Source: Molanna angustata (lineage: Eukaryota > Arthropoda > Insecta > Trichoptera > Molannidae). Taken from it: 64,000 nucleotides of DNA. The position numbers and the translations under genes are program-made. The notes below the pieces were generated by a model that was not told the origin of the DNA, searched no databases, and saw only the letters and a program-made list of their open reading frames with translations. Shown in pieces: positions 53,386-64,000 of this stretch; positions within the stretch are counted from its first letter, which is position 1, and each line of letters begins with the position of its first letter. The stretch lies in contig OY754980.1 of the NCBI GenBank assembly GCA_963576475.1, positions 34,208,431 to 34,272,430 of the forward strand, written 5' to 3'.

Positions 53386-53959
53386 ATAAATCTTTATAAT
53401 TATTCGTTAATCGATAATTTTAATAAATTTGTTTTGAAGTATTCTTGTTAAACCTATCCTTTAAAATTAACCAAACTTACTTATGTAATAATCTTCTAAA
53501 TGATTCATTAAACTTGTTTGATTAAACAATAATTCAGTATGTGTATCTTCTAAGTAATTTATAATACAATTAAGTAAACTCTAAATAGTTGGTTGACATC
53601 TAAATTAGTTTACGTTTGTTTACAACAATGTCAATTATAATACCTATTATTTGGAAAATTATTTGAATGACAATATTATTTTATAAGATAGATGTAGGTA
53701 GTTTATCAGATTTACCTGTAAACTAATAACAGAATAGAAATTAATCGTATTTCCAGTTTGTGTGAAACTATGTTCTATTGTTTCGAAGTGGAATAATACT
53801 GTTGACAGTTTCAAATCTATACAGTTTCCACGACACCTAATAATCGACGAAGTCTGCTGGGATGGGACTGAAATATTCAGCGCCAGAAGCATAATCAAAA
53901 TTATCAGTTCCGTGTAAGATATTATTAATCAATCGCCATGGGAGAGAAGAGATCCGTTA
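53386..53959. other. Unassigned stretch
   Basis: AT-rich; nothing recognised. Confidence 0.35.
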
Positions 53960-54968
53960 ATTAACTGAAAATTATTTAAAACTGGTTGCATGTAACACAT
54001 GAGATCAGACTGACGATAGCGAAAATATGTATAATTGAGGAATACGTACCAAATTATAAATATTGTAACACAAATTAATAAATATTTTATTTCGATAAGA
54101 ATTTAAAAGATATTTTGTTTTCTATGTAAAACTTGTATGTCAGGATAGGAAAGTATGGAGGTCAGTTTTTTTCCTACCCAGAACATGATAGTATGCATGT
54201 TTGTAAGAGATTAAGTATCAAACTATTGAGTTCTCGTAGATATTGTTTAGTGTATACTGCCTTTCAAATTGTATGAAACGATGTGGTCACTAAATAATTT
54301 TTTTTTAAAAATTGTTAAAAAAAATTGAGATGTATTACTATAATACTGATATTTTTTATAGAAAATTAAATTATCTAGTTGGGGTGTTTCAGTTGTGTTC
54401 GATATTTTTGAAAACATGGGAAATATTGGCATTTAAACAAATAAATTGATCATAAATAAATGTTTTTCTCAGTAAAAAATGTTTAAGAAAATTTTTTCAA
54501 AAATTTTTTTTAAAAAATAAATTTTGGATTTTGATTTTTTCTAAATTTATATCAATTTTCAGAGTTCTAGCTTATATTTTTTTAAGATATATGGAAAAAT
54601 ATAGTAAAATTTTTAATAGTTGATAACCCCTGACTGAAATAAAAATCAAATTTCTGATTATAAAAGTATTGTAGACCTACAAGTATGTATATATTCTGAA
54701 AATTTTTGGCTCTGTAAATTGAGCGGATCAAAAGTTATAAGGGACACAGACACACTAAATGTTCTACTCCGAATTCTGAGAAAGTCCATATATGTATATT
54801 ATATAGAACATAATATATACTGAGAAGTCTCTAAGTTGGTGTTTTTTGACTTCAAAGTTGAAAAAACCGTGAAAAATGTAGACCCGGTATACAAATATCA
54901 AGTATCTTGGCTTGATACTTTGTCGATATGTTAAGAAAAATAAATTCACTTGAACAAATCGACAGTTG
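53960..54968. repeat. Dispersed repeat D2, longest copy
   Basis: It begins at TGGTTGCATGTAACACATGA and ends GAACAAATCGACAGTTGG. Relative to 31290-31830 it has an extra T/A-rich middle (about 54060-54540). No coding capacity. Confidence 0.7.
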
Positions 54969-54974
54969 GATTAT

Positions 54975-55118
54975 TTTATTTTTGAAGAACCTATGTCCTT
55001 GTAACAATTAATCATAAATGATTGTGCTATAGGTGAATGAAATCGGGCGTGGTAGGATTCGATCTCGCGACCACTGGATTAACAACCCAGCGCGCTAACC
55101 ACTCTGCCACCACCCATC
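54975..55118 (-). repeat. SINE-1 copy
   Basis: Minus strand: TGGCAGAGTGGTTAGCGCGC (box A), anticodon loop TTGTTAA, GCGAGATCGAATCC (box B), then the TTTCATTCACCTATAGCAC body and ACAAGGACATAGG. The anticodon reads GTT here against AGT in the other two copies. Confidence 0.85.
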
Positions 55119-56710
55119 TTAAAATGGATTTCAACTCTTTTACCGCAGAAATTTTTGAATAATTAAAGAAAATCTTTTTTATAACTGCGAAATTACAACT
55201 TTTGACTTTTACATTTCAACATTATGTTATTTTTAATTTGTTCTGTAACAAATTATTATACGTAGTTATGGAAATATAGACATTGAAATGATTAAATGAA
55301 GATGGACTTTAGGATGTTGAAAAAACAAGAAAACAATGAGAAGATTTTTAGAAGTCGGGTCTTTTTCACTTATTGACGTAGTTATCTTCTGAGGATAAGA
55401 ATATTATAATAGTTCAGTGGTACAGCTGGTAATCTCCAAACTACTTCGAGATTTGGACATATTAAAAACGTTATTCTTGGCATAAATAAAGGGATAACAA
55501 TAAAACAGTTGTGCCAACCTCACGGTCCTGAGTCCCAAGTCTCTGGAATAACAAATAATATTGGAATAATTAATTTCCAACTTTTCAAACAGTCCCGTCC
55601 ATTGTTGAACGAATCGTCCGCTGAAATTATAACATTGTGAAATGGTAGGAGAAGCCAAATTTGACTGAAACAGTCGAATTTGAAATTAGGTACCTACATA
55701 GGGAAAAAATTGAGGTTTTAAATATATATTTTTTCAAACTTAAATATAAATTTTCTAATTGAATTATTATATTTTATTTTTGGTCTTTGTAGAATTAAGG
55801 ACTTATAATAATTATCAAGCAATGTTTTAAATTGCACAATTTCGTGTCGATTTTTCTAGAGAATTCCCTTAGTCCCGTGTGAGAGAATTGTATGGAGCAG
55901 TGGACTTTTTCCATGACTTTTACAAAAACTTTGAAGTCAAATCAGTAATTTAGGCTTTGCAAAATATAATATATATGACTATCGAATGGTTTAAGATTAT
56001 TTATTAATCTCAATAATCGACTTTTTGCATGCAAAAAACACAAACTAAGAGGCTTCGCAGCATAGGTATATGTTCAAAATACAGTCCATAATTTTTATTG
56101 AAATCCATTACCGCATCAACATGTGGTATCATTGTTTATCTTTGTTCTATCTCACAAATTTATCTATTTTTAATTTAAATTTAAAAAGTACCTACAAATC
56201 TTCTAATAAATTAATAATTTGACACGACATGGTTATGCATAATTTCTCATTTCTAAGAATTGAGAGAACAATGAACGTTAACTGAAATTTCACACTGTAA
56301 AATAAGTTTAGGGTCCTTTATGAATCGTAGATTAATTAAAATTTATACAAAAAATTGCAAGTAGTAATTTGGTAACTTTTCACGACCGACTGGGAACAAA
56401 GTAGATATGTACTGAATAGGTACCTATACTAAACGGCCCCATAATTCACAACAATTAATGACTCACTTATTTTACTTTTTGAGAGGGAAAAAAAAGATTA
56501 TCATATAATAAAATGAGATATTCTTCGGTTGTAAAATAGTAGAACGGATTATTTTTATTATTGTAAAGAGACGAAAAAAAGTTCTCGCTACATTTACCTT
56601 CCAGGTCCATGGCTGTGTCGCCTTAAATTCCTCGTAATTCCAGGAAATTCCAGGAAAATTCCCCAATAATCTTTTCTGAGACATTAAATATGTATAGTCG
56701 GTAGAAAATC
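55119..56710. other. Unassigned region with a D2 scrap
   Basis: About 56030-56085 holds GAGGCTTCGCAGCATAGG, a small inverted D2 fragment. The rest is AT-rich and unrecognised. Confidence 0.4.
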
Positions 56711-56729
56711 GGGGAGGGGAGGGTTGGGG
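56711..56729 (+). other. G-quadruplex-forming motif
   Basis: GGGG, A, GGGG, A, GGG, TT, GGGG. Four G-tracts with 1-2-nt loops fit a stable quadruplex. It is isolated in AT-rich DNA with no gene called nearby. Confidence 0.8.
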
Positions 56730-57560
56730 AGATGAAACTACCTCAAACCCCCCGCAGATCGACACGACCTGTCATTATTCCAACCGATTCAAATTGGATC
56801 GGTCATTCGGAAACTGGGGTTATCCTTATTTATCCACAGTTTCTATTTTTTTTTTATAATAAAAAGAGTAATTTATTTGGTATCGTTAATTTAAAACGCG
56901 GTAACTCTGGATTCGGTTGTAAAATATTCATGACGTTTGTTTGAAAACTTTGAGTTTATTTAATTATATTCGTGTGCCTCGTTCATACGTGAATATAATG
57001 GGGGGAAAAACATTTATTGGATGACAAGTGTTGAACAAATTATTTGAGAGTTTTTTTTTATGTACGTGTATTTTGTAATTCGCGTCGATTTAAAGTCATA
57101 AAAATGGTGTACAAATTTAAATATTAAACAATTATTATTATCTCGATTGTTGTCCAACACATACTCACAAATGTATGAAATGTGATAATTACAATGAATT
57201 CGTTATAGTATTTGCAAAGCCTCCATTAAACAGACTTTTAATTGGTAACATATTTTTAACTTTTATCGCTATTGAAATTGCCCTTTTTTTACTTCACAGG
57301 TACATTGTTTTAAAAACCCAATAATTACATAATTACATATTATGTAATATGTAGGTATGTAGCCGGCGATTGTCAGATTTACGCAAGTGTAAAGGTTGAT
57401 TTCTTTCTGTCAAAGGATAGCACAGCAGGCAAAAACCAACGATTTGTTCAACGAATATGAACCCTGATTAATGTTGGCTGGCGGAGATAACAACTTTCAA
57501 AGTAATCAAAATTGATATTTTAATAAGACAGTTTAGTATGAAACGATACACTATAAAGCG
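56730..57560. other. Unassigned stretch
   Basis: Nothing recognised. Confidence 0.35.
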
Positions 57561-58085
57561 TGATTTTTTCTCCTCGCTAACCCAAGGGAATATAGTGGCA
57601 AGTTATGTTTTCACAATTTTAAGGCTATTTTTTATTGCATATTATCAACTAGTATCATGCTGAGATTGTATTCTGAATGTTTCATCACAATGTATCTGTG
57701 TATGTGTGCTGTGTACTCTGTGATTTGTACGGCGTGTTTATTTTACTTATCAATTATAGACTAAAGTACCTACTCATTCGATTCTTTTCAAATTTTGCAA
57801 CTCTGTATATCTAATACTCGCTTAGAATCCATTAGATATTGAAGGATATCTGAATAGTGCTTCCCAATTTTTTTACTGTCAAATATTTAAAGGTGATTCC
57901 AAGCTCAGGAAACATAAAGTTTGAATTTTTTTTTTGAAATTAGTAAAAAGGTACCTACATCACTTTCATTAAATGGCATTGAAGAAATATCAAGTTTCAT
58001 AATAAAATATTTCATAAAAATGTTGAAATTTTTCCATACAAAGTTTGAATACTTTATGGAGCGTTGGCCACAATCCCCTCGTTTT
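57561..58085 (+). repeat. Dispersed repeat D1 copy
   Basis: Same orientation as 13915-14455. It starts TTCTCCTCGCTAACCCAAGG and ends AGCGTTGGCCACAATCCCCT. It has a short CTGTGTATGTGTGCTGTG in place of the expanded GT run. Confidence 0.8.
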
Positions 58086-58199
58086 TATATATATACATAC
58101 TACGTACGACTATTAGAAATTATGCCTTCCATTGACAGACATTTTGGTTAATGTAAACCCCCCAACAGCCACCTCGAACATTTATTAAATGTTAATCGT

Positions 58200-58306
58200 T
58201 TTGAGAATGTTACTGTAGGTGAACGAAATTGGTTGTGGCAGGAATCGAACTCGCGACCACTGGATTACTAACCCAGTGCGCTAACCGCTCTGCTACCAGC
58301 CATCTA
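58200..58306 (-). repeat. SINE-1 copy
   Basis: Minus strand: GGTAGCAGAGCGGTTAGCGC (box A), anticodon loop TTAGTAA, GAGTTCGATTCC (box B), then TTTCGTTCACCTACAG. This copy has the best paired anticodon stem. The tail is short. Confidence 0.85.
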
Positions 58307-58955
58307 TGTATTTCAATCAAATTTTACTTTGAAATTCCAAGGTATCAAATGATGAATGAAAAGGTACTATGCAAATTACCTATATCACCTTTACTCTGAA
58401 ACTAAAAGTTTTACAAAAAAGTGTGGGGGGGGGGGCTTCACTATAAAGAAAGTATATATTTTTTAGGGCTTACCCACCATCATATGTACTCCGTATTATG
58501 TAATCTGTTGGGCGAACCTTTCTCAGTGTTTCTGCCAACGACTATACCTTTTTATAGCGAGTTTCCTCTGAACCCTTGGAATGACATCATTACTCAATCT
58601 TACAAACTATTCTTGGGAATAAACAAATATCTCCAACTGAGACCTCCAGATTTACAAAAAGATTGATGCACCCTTTAAATAAATCTACAATTTTCAAATA
58701 GGCACTTACATATCACACAAACCAACTTAACGAGATAAACATTTGTCTAGGTTAGAATTTTTAAATAATTATAATCATCATAATCACTGTTGTTTTCTTC
58801 ATTTATTGAGAATAGTGAACATCTTCTCTCCTTGTTATCATGATGTTGTAATTTTGTGTCCACAATTTCTCCCAACACATCGCCGTCCTCGTTGTTCCAA
58901 CCACTGATCATACATAACTACTTTTTTTTTCTTCCTGATGTAAGGACTCGAATTT
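58307..58955. other. Unassigned stretch
   Basis: An 81-codon plus frame at 58421-58666 has no motif. It may be upstream R1-like LINE decay. Confidence 0.3.
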
Positions 58956-59480
58956 CTTCTTCGTGGATTGTTCCCGATTATTGGACCACGCAATTCCTTA
59001 CTGGACACGGCAGTTTCAAAAGTTATCTCTTTCATTTTCACTTATCCGATTCGTCCTCATGTCAGCTTTGTGACAACCCTGAACAGACGTCTGAGCATAT
59101 CCTATGGAAATGCACTAACTTCTCCGTGTCAACTTTCCTACGAGAACTCTACGACTATGTCCGAGGGAATTCCTTTGGACCCATTGGACATGCGGACCTT
59201 GTAGCTACGAAGAGCAACTTTAGGGCTTTCAAGACTTTCTGCCTTAAATTCGGAGCACTCTTATCTTCACTATCAGTGAACAGTGTGCCAGTTGTTTCCA
59301 CATGATTAGCTCTCTTTGACACATTAAGTGCAGTGTCTGTTAGGTTTTAGAGTTCTCCGGACTCTTCGTATGTTCCTTATAATATGTGATCTTTCAGAGT
59401 TTTGCAAAGGGCCGTTATTAGTACCCATAAGCAGAACGGGTGGTAGTGGAGAAAGAACAGTTTCTACTACATCTTTATAT
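58956..59480 (+). pseudogene. R1/I-like LINE, C-terminal fragment and 3' UTR
   Basis: It reads TTQFLTGHGSFKSYLFHFHL, then SSCQLCDNPEQTSEHILWKC, then TNF. This is the conserved GHG-F-YL...C-C...E---HIL--C region at the C-terminus of R1/I/LOA-group LINE proteins. The frame stops at 59305. No RT remains. The 3' flank is T-rich without a clear tail. Confidence 0.75.
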
Positions 59481-60389
59481 TATTTTTTACTGTTTGTAGT
59501 TGTTTTAAGTTTTTCATGTGTCAATACTTTGTTTAGGTATATATTTTTTTTTATTTCAGTTGATGTTAATGTAAATACTTTTTCTGTGGACATATTTTTT
59601 TGTTTTGATTAGCTGTTCATTATACCTATGTATATGTTCATATTTGATTATAAAAGCTGTTATAGTCCCGGTAAAATAATATAAATAAGGAAATAATAAT
59701 GTCTTGTTAAAAATAAACGTTGGCATGGTTAAAATCACTTTTTGATAATAAGCGTAATTTTACCTTTATAATTTACTGGTGTTATTATCTCCCTATAAAT
59801 ATACCTAATTTTGAAGTTCTAAAGGAAATATATATGTTACTAGTCGCCTAAAAAGAATAAGTATTCATCAATTAATGTAAGCGTCTTCATTTTCCTCCAT
59901 CACATAACTTGTAATAGATCCACCGATTTCGACATACTATTCAGAATAAAGGTTTAATTATCCCGACGAAGAACCAGTACGCATCGAAATCACATACATT
60001 TCTATAAAATATGTTTCTATAGTGATACATATATACGGTAAAGAATTTGGCATTTTCAACTTTTCAAAGCGTCAGTATAAAGCGATAGGGATTTGACAAA
60101 TGCCTAACTCTTCACTACAAAACTTTCAATACCTAAGTTTTGTCTTGATGTATGGTGTACGGTGTAGGTAAGTGTTATCCTTCATACATTCCATACTGTC
60201 GTTTGACATAATATACTACATATGTCGTTTCCATACATACGATGTTTAGTCGAATCCATAATATAATTTATGAAGAAGTTCGGAATCAGTCGTTTGTATG
60301 TTCGATTTCTTCATCAATATACACACACACACCCCACACACACCCTCACACACACGCAGTAAATGTTCTACTTCGATTTTTTGTTTATT
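59481..60389. other. Unassigned stretch
   Basis: A CA-rich patch near 60310-60360. Otherwise nothing recognised. Confidence 0.35.
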
Positions 60390-61250
60390 TATTTATTTAA
60401 CATATTATTTATTTATTTATTTATTTATTTTATTTATTTAAGGCAAATTGCCTTTTACAAACATGAACAACAATTAAGTACACACATTGAAATTACAAAA
60501 TAAAATAATAAAACTATCATAAACATAAAAGAAAAAGAAGGTACTGTAACAAAATTAGTAAATATAAAAAATAATATTAAGTGGAAAAAAAAATACAATA
60601 GGTACTTAGGTCGAGACATAAAAATCATTAAAATATACTAAAATAATATACCTACTCACTTAGAAAAAAAAGAAAAAATAATAATTATCATAAAAAAAAA
60701 TTAAAAACTGTATAATAAAACAACAAAAATTTTATATAAAAAATAATAATAATGTAAAGAAAATAAAAGAACTATAAAAACAAACATATGGGTACATACT
60801 TAGGAAAATAAAAACTAAATGATGAAACAAAACAAATAACAAAAAAAATATATTATAATCACATTTATAGTATAATATTATAATATACATGCAAAGTAGG
60901 CAAGCAAAAAAAAAAAAATGTATTGCAAATCTTAAAGAAAAAGAAAGAATCTAAATTACAGAAAATTTAAAAAATATCACATTTCAAACGAGATTACATT
61001 GTTAGCTGCGATTGACTGTTTTTTATAAAACATTGATGTTAGTTCGTATTTAAATTTGTGAAAGGAAGTGTTAAAATAATCAAATGACCGTGCATATATA
61101 TTTCCCAAGTTCTGAATTCGATGTATTGGTGTATAATAGTGTGCTAAATTTGTAGTATTTTTACAATAGAATGGAAGATGATTTCTAGTTTTTCTGTTTG
61201 GTACATTGAAATTTATTAAGAATAGTAATTCTGGCTAGAATAGTAAGCCC
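60390..61250 (-). pseudogene. CR1/Jockey-like LINE relic: ORF end and 3' UTR
   Basis: The minus strand near 61035-61225 reads LLFLINFNVPNRKTRNHLPF then DYFNTSFHKFKYELTSMF. This fits the F-VP-R-TR...N-S---FK--L block at the end of Jockey/CR1-type ORFs. A long A-rich UTR follows to AGGCAATTTGCCTTAAATAA with (AAAT)n near 60380-60440. It is interrupted on its 5' side by the LINE-B insertion starting near 61242. Confidence 0.65.
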
Positions 61251-61363
61251 GGGTGAGAAAGGAGGAGGGTTTCTAGGTAAGGCCAGCTACCTGCCTAGTA
61301 TAAAAAAGACTCAAAGCTCACAGCACAGGAAAAGAAGCCTCGGAACCAAAACAGACCCCAAAT
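61242..61363 (+). promoter_or_regulatory. LINE-B 5' leader
   Basis: GC-richer leader (AAGCCCGGGTGAGAAAGG) beginning abruptly within AT-rich LINE relic DNA and leading to the ORF at 61364. Its start is the likely 5' end of the LINE. An internal promoter is expected for such elements but not shown. Confidence 0.5.
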
Positions 61364-64000
61364 ATGACCAAAGCAAGGACAAGGTTAAAACGATTCAAAA
61401 AGCGAACAACTACTAGAATAGCATGCTGGAATATCACATCCTGGAATAAACGGGATCAGGAAATTATATTGGAGATGAATAACCACAAGGTGGACATATG
61501 TGCTATATCTGAAACTAAAAAGAAAGGCAAAGGAACTACCAAGGTGGAAAATTACATTCTTTTATACAGTGGAAAAGATAAGCACTCCAGAGCCCATTCT
61601 GGAGTCGGCCTACTCCTGCATGAAAAATATGAGCAACATATTGAAGACACAAATTATATAAGTGATCGATTAATTGAGGTGTCACTTAAATTTGATAAAA
61701 CGAATATACATTTTATAAGTGTATATGCTCCAGACATCACCAAACCTAGACAGGAAACTGACGAATTCTATGAAGGATTACAGGACACTATCGACAGGAT
61801 ACCGTCAACTCATCTTGTAGTACTTTTGGGTGATTTTAATGCTAGGATAGGAGATAGCATACTAAATGGAGTAAAACAGCGATTCAATGAAGACATACAG
61901 AATGAAAATGGCGATCAACTAATAGATTTCTGTGCACGTAATGAGTTACGGATTAATAACACATTTTTCAAACATAAAGACCAACATACCTATACATTTA
62001 ACAACACCAGGGGAGACAAATCTGTGATTGATTACATCATAACAAATCGGAAAATACACCCTATAAATATTCTTGATGTCCGCACTCTGACTTCAGCAAA
62101 TGTCGGAACTGACCACAACTTAGTACTTGGCAAAGTTCTGCTAGAACAACCCAAAAAACAACTCAGGAAAGCCAAAATATTTGTCGAAAAATACAATATA
62201 GAATCTTTAGAAAACGAAAGCACCAAAGAATTGTATAAACAAAGGCTCAGAGAAAGATTGGAAAACAACTTAATTCTAGATGAAGATAATGTTGACCTGG
62301 CCTGGAGCAAGATTAAAACTAACATCACCAGCGCTGCACTACAGGCCATAGGAAAAAGGAAAACAAATATCCACCCATGTAAAAATATCAAACCATGGTA
62401 CTCGGAGGATGTTAAGATCTTGGCTAAGGAAAAACGGAACAGCTATCTAAAATATAGAAGTAATCCAACGACTGAGCAATATGAAGAATACAAAATTGTA
62501 AGAAATAGAATCAACGCTCAAATTGACAAGCTGAAGGAAGAATACTGGCAAAAATTCACGAAAGATATGGAACATGACTTATATGGAGCCCAAAGAAAAG
62601 TGTGGAAAATGCTCAAAAATCAAAGAAAACCAGTGAATGAATATAACCAGACCAACAAAATATCAATAGATCAATGGGAACATTACTTCTCCGACTTATA
62701 TAGAGGAGAAGAACAAATTCCGAATAATAACATTGAGGTAAACACAGCAGAAGAGATATCTACAATAGTTATCGAAAATGCCATAAAAAAGCTGAAAAAC
62801 CGAAAATCTCCTGGTATTGATGATATAACCAACGAAATGATCAAATATTCAGGTACACCATTGGTCACTGAACTACAAAAAATGTTTAATAGGATCCTTA
62901 AGTATTGTGAAATCCCAAAAGAGTGGAGAATAAGTATAACAGTACCGATATTCAAGAAAGGTCAAAAAACAAACCCCGAAAATTACAGAGGAATATCACT
63001 ATTAAGCTGTGTACTTAAGTTGTTCACAAGTATCTTGAGGAATTTACTCCATCGTTATATTGAAAACAGAGAGGAACAACAAGGCTTTCGTAATAACCGC
63101 TCAACTACGGATGCTATATTTGTGCTGAGACAACTGAAAGAAAAGTCAATAGAATATAACAACCCAGCATATGTATGTTTTGTAGATTTGACCAAAGCAT
63201 TCGACAGAGTCGTGCTGAAAGACGTTGTAAATATTTTAATAGAGAAAGCTGTCCCACCATCTATAATTAAGACAATAGAGAATATCAACACAGATGGAAA
63301 AACAAGAATAAAAGTAGATGGGAAACTAAGCAAAGAAATATCAGTCACAACGGGAATAAAACAGGGAGATAGTCTGAGCCCTTTCTTATTTAATTTAATT
63401 ATGGACAAGGTGATAGAGGATGTGGTTTCTGTGGGTGTGGGATACAGAATGGGCAAGAATCTCGTCAACATTATATGCTACGCAGATGATGCAACACTCG
63501 TTGCTGAAACGGAGGATGACCTGCAACAGCTACTAAACAGATTCCATACAGCAGCCAGGAGATACAATATGATATTGTCCATATCAAAAACAAAGTGTCT
63601 AACTATATCGAGACAATCTCTGATATGCAATCTACTCGTAGACAGCGAACCAATCGAACAGGTCACAAAATTCAAATACTTGGGAGTCGACATTTCCAGC
63701 AGCAGTGACTTATATGAGGAAGTCAAATCGCAAACAGACAAGGCAGCGGTCGTTGCTGGCTGTTTGAGAGATACTGTCTGGAAAAACAAACACATGCTAA
63801 CAGAGAGTAAAACCCGAATTTATAAAACATGTGTGCGACCCATTATGACTTATGCGATTGAGGCCAGAGCGGACACCGTTAGAACAAAGAGCCTGCTCCG
63901 GACGACAGAGATGAGAACCCTACGCTCCATCGCGGGTTTCACCCTTTTGGATCGGATGCGGAACACCGATATAAGACAGATCTGTGACGTTAGGGATATT
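61364..64000 (+). CDS. LINE-B ORF: endonuclease and reverse transcriptase, runs off the window
   Basis: The frame is open for 879 codons from ATG 61364 to the last base, so it is incomplete only because the window ends. The N-terminus is basic (MTKARTRLKRFKKRTTTR). The endonuclease follows: RIACWNITSWN, AISETKKKG, LLGDFNARIG with D157 and N159, DKSVIDYII, and GTDHNLV with D250 and H251. The RT has RKSPGIDDI, ITVPIFKKG, NYRGISLL, motif A CFVDLTKAFD with D608, GIKQGDSLSPFLFNLIM, motif C CYADDATLV with D708 and D709, and YLGVDIS. The C-terminal RIYKTCVRPIMTYAIEARAD and LRTTEMRTLR match the LINE-B fragments at 2060-2476 and 21726-22020. It is probably a young, potentially complete copy. The exact clade is not decided. 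Confidence 0.9.
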   Translation, partial: MTKARTRLKRFKKRTTTRIACWNITSWNKRDQEIILEMNNHKVDICAISETKKKGKGTTKVENYILLYSGKDKHSRAHSGVGLLLHEKYEQHIEDTNYISDRLIEVSLKFDKTNIHFISVYAPDITKPRQETDEFYEGLQDTIDRIPSTHLVVLLGDFNARIGDSILNGVKQRFNEDIQNENGDQLIDFCARNELRINNTFFKHKDQHTYTFNNTRGDKSVIDYIITNRKIHPINILDVRTLTSANVGTDHNLVLGKVLLEQPKKQLRKAKIFVEKYNIESLENESTKELYKQRLRERLENNLILDEDNVDLAWSKIKTNITSAALQAIGKRKTNIHPCKNIKPWYSEDVKILAKEKRNSYLKYRSNPTTEQYEEYKIVRNRINAQIDKLKEEYWQKFTKDMEHDLYGAQRKVWKMLKNQRKPVNEYNQTNKISIDQWEHYFSDLYRGEEQIPNNNIEVNTAEEISTIVIENAIKKLKNRKSPGIDDITNEMIKYSGTPLVTELQKMFNRILKYCEIPKEWRISITVPIFKKGQKTNPENYRGISLLSCVLKLFTSILRNLLHRYIENREEQQGFRNNRSTTDAIFVLRQLKEKSIEYNNPAYVCFVDLTKAFDRVVLKDVVNILIEKAVPPSIIKTIENINTDGKTRIKVDGKLSKEISVTTGIKQGDSLSPFLFNLIMDKVIEDVVSVGVGYRMGKNLVNIICYADDATLVAETEDDLQQLLNRFHTAARRYNMILSISKTKCLTISRQSLICNLLVDSEPIEQVTKFKYLGVDISSSSDLYEEVKSQTDKAAVVAGCLRDTVWKNKHMLTESKTRIYKTCVRPIMTYAIEARADTVRTKSLLRTTEMRTLRSIAGFTLLDRMRNTDIRQICDVRDI

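Noticed and set aside
59961..59998. Hammerhead-like CCGACGA ... ATCGAAA
   Set aside because: Stem II does not pair and U4 of the core is missing. Not distinguishable from chance.

Overview
The window is AT-rich, repeat-dense animal DNA, most likely from an insect. Evidence: several LINE clades with apurinic-type endonucleases, a Penelope-like element (PLE) with a GIY-YIG nuclease, tRNA-derived SINEs, a piggyBac relic, MITEs, and many short TAGGTACCTA-type strings that are common in moths and other insects. The order cannot be fixed from sequence alone. I found no intact host gene. The only host-like coding trace is half of a THAP zinc finger beside the Penelope insertion (about 43.34-43.43 kb), and it could itself belong to a transposon.

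Layout. 0-3.2 kb: LINE relics, including a truncated LINE-B copy whose 5' junction carries ten copies of an in-frame 33-bp repeat. 3.2-7.2 kb: a MITE split by an intact RTE-like LINE (3284-6603) with one 1015-residue endonuclease/reverse transcriptase ORF and a 10-bp target duplication. 7.2-15.1 kb: dispersed repeats, a decayed piggyBac (10117-11435) and LINE relics. 15.16-16.08 kb: a second, degraded PLE between inverted arms. 16.2-23.2 kb: MITEs, a foldback element, a 189-bp x 8 satellite, a 62-bp x 6 array and LINE relics. 23.6-36 kb: nested LINE and SINE insertions, and a CR1-like LINE 3' half at 34.8-35.9 kb.

36063-43297 is the centrepiece: PLE-1 copies in a head-to-head arrangement. Two arms of about 3.41 kb are inverted and appear near-identical, around a roughly 324-bp loop. 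Each arm holds one complete 2.64-kb unit plus a 5'-truncated unit, and every unit junction has a 40-nt hammerhead ribozyme (four in all). The whole block is bracketed by one 12-bp direct repeat, so it looks like a single insertion event. The left arm has an intact 826-residue RT/GIY-YIG ORF. The right arm has the same ORF broken by one extra T.

43.3-64 kb: THAP relic, another MITE, a duplicated promoter-like module, a 2-kb cluster of consecutive tandem arrays (47.1-49.1 kb), LINE relics of several clades (including R1/I-like), two more SINEs, and finally a LINE-B copy (ORF from 61364) that stays open to the window edge. LINE-B is the family whose fragments also lie at 1.7-2.5 and 21.7-22.0 kb.

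The coding capacity here is therefore almost entirely retrotransposition machinery: target-nicking endonucleases plus reverse transcriptases, self-cleaving ribozymes, and non-autonomous passengers (SINE, MITEs). The nesting gives relative ages: old MITEs and CR1-like LINEs are hosts, while the RTE, LINE-A copies and the PLE-1 block are young.
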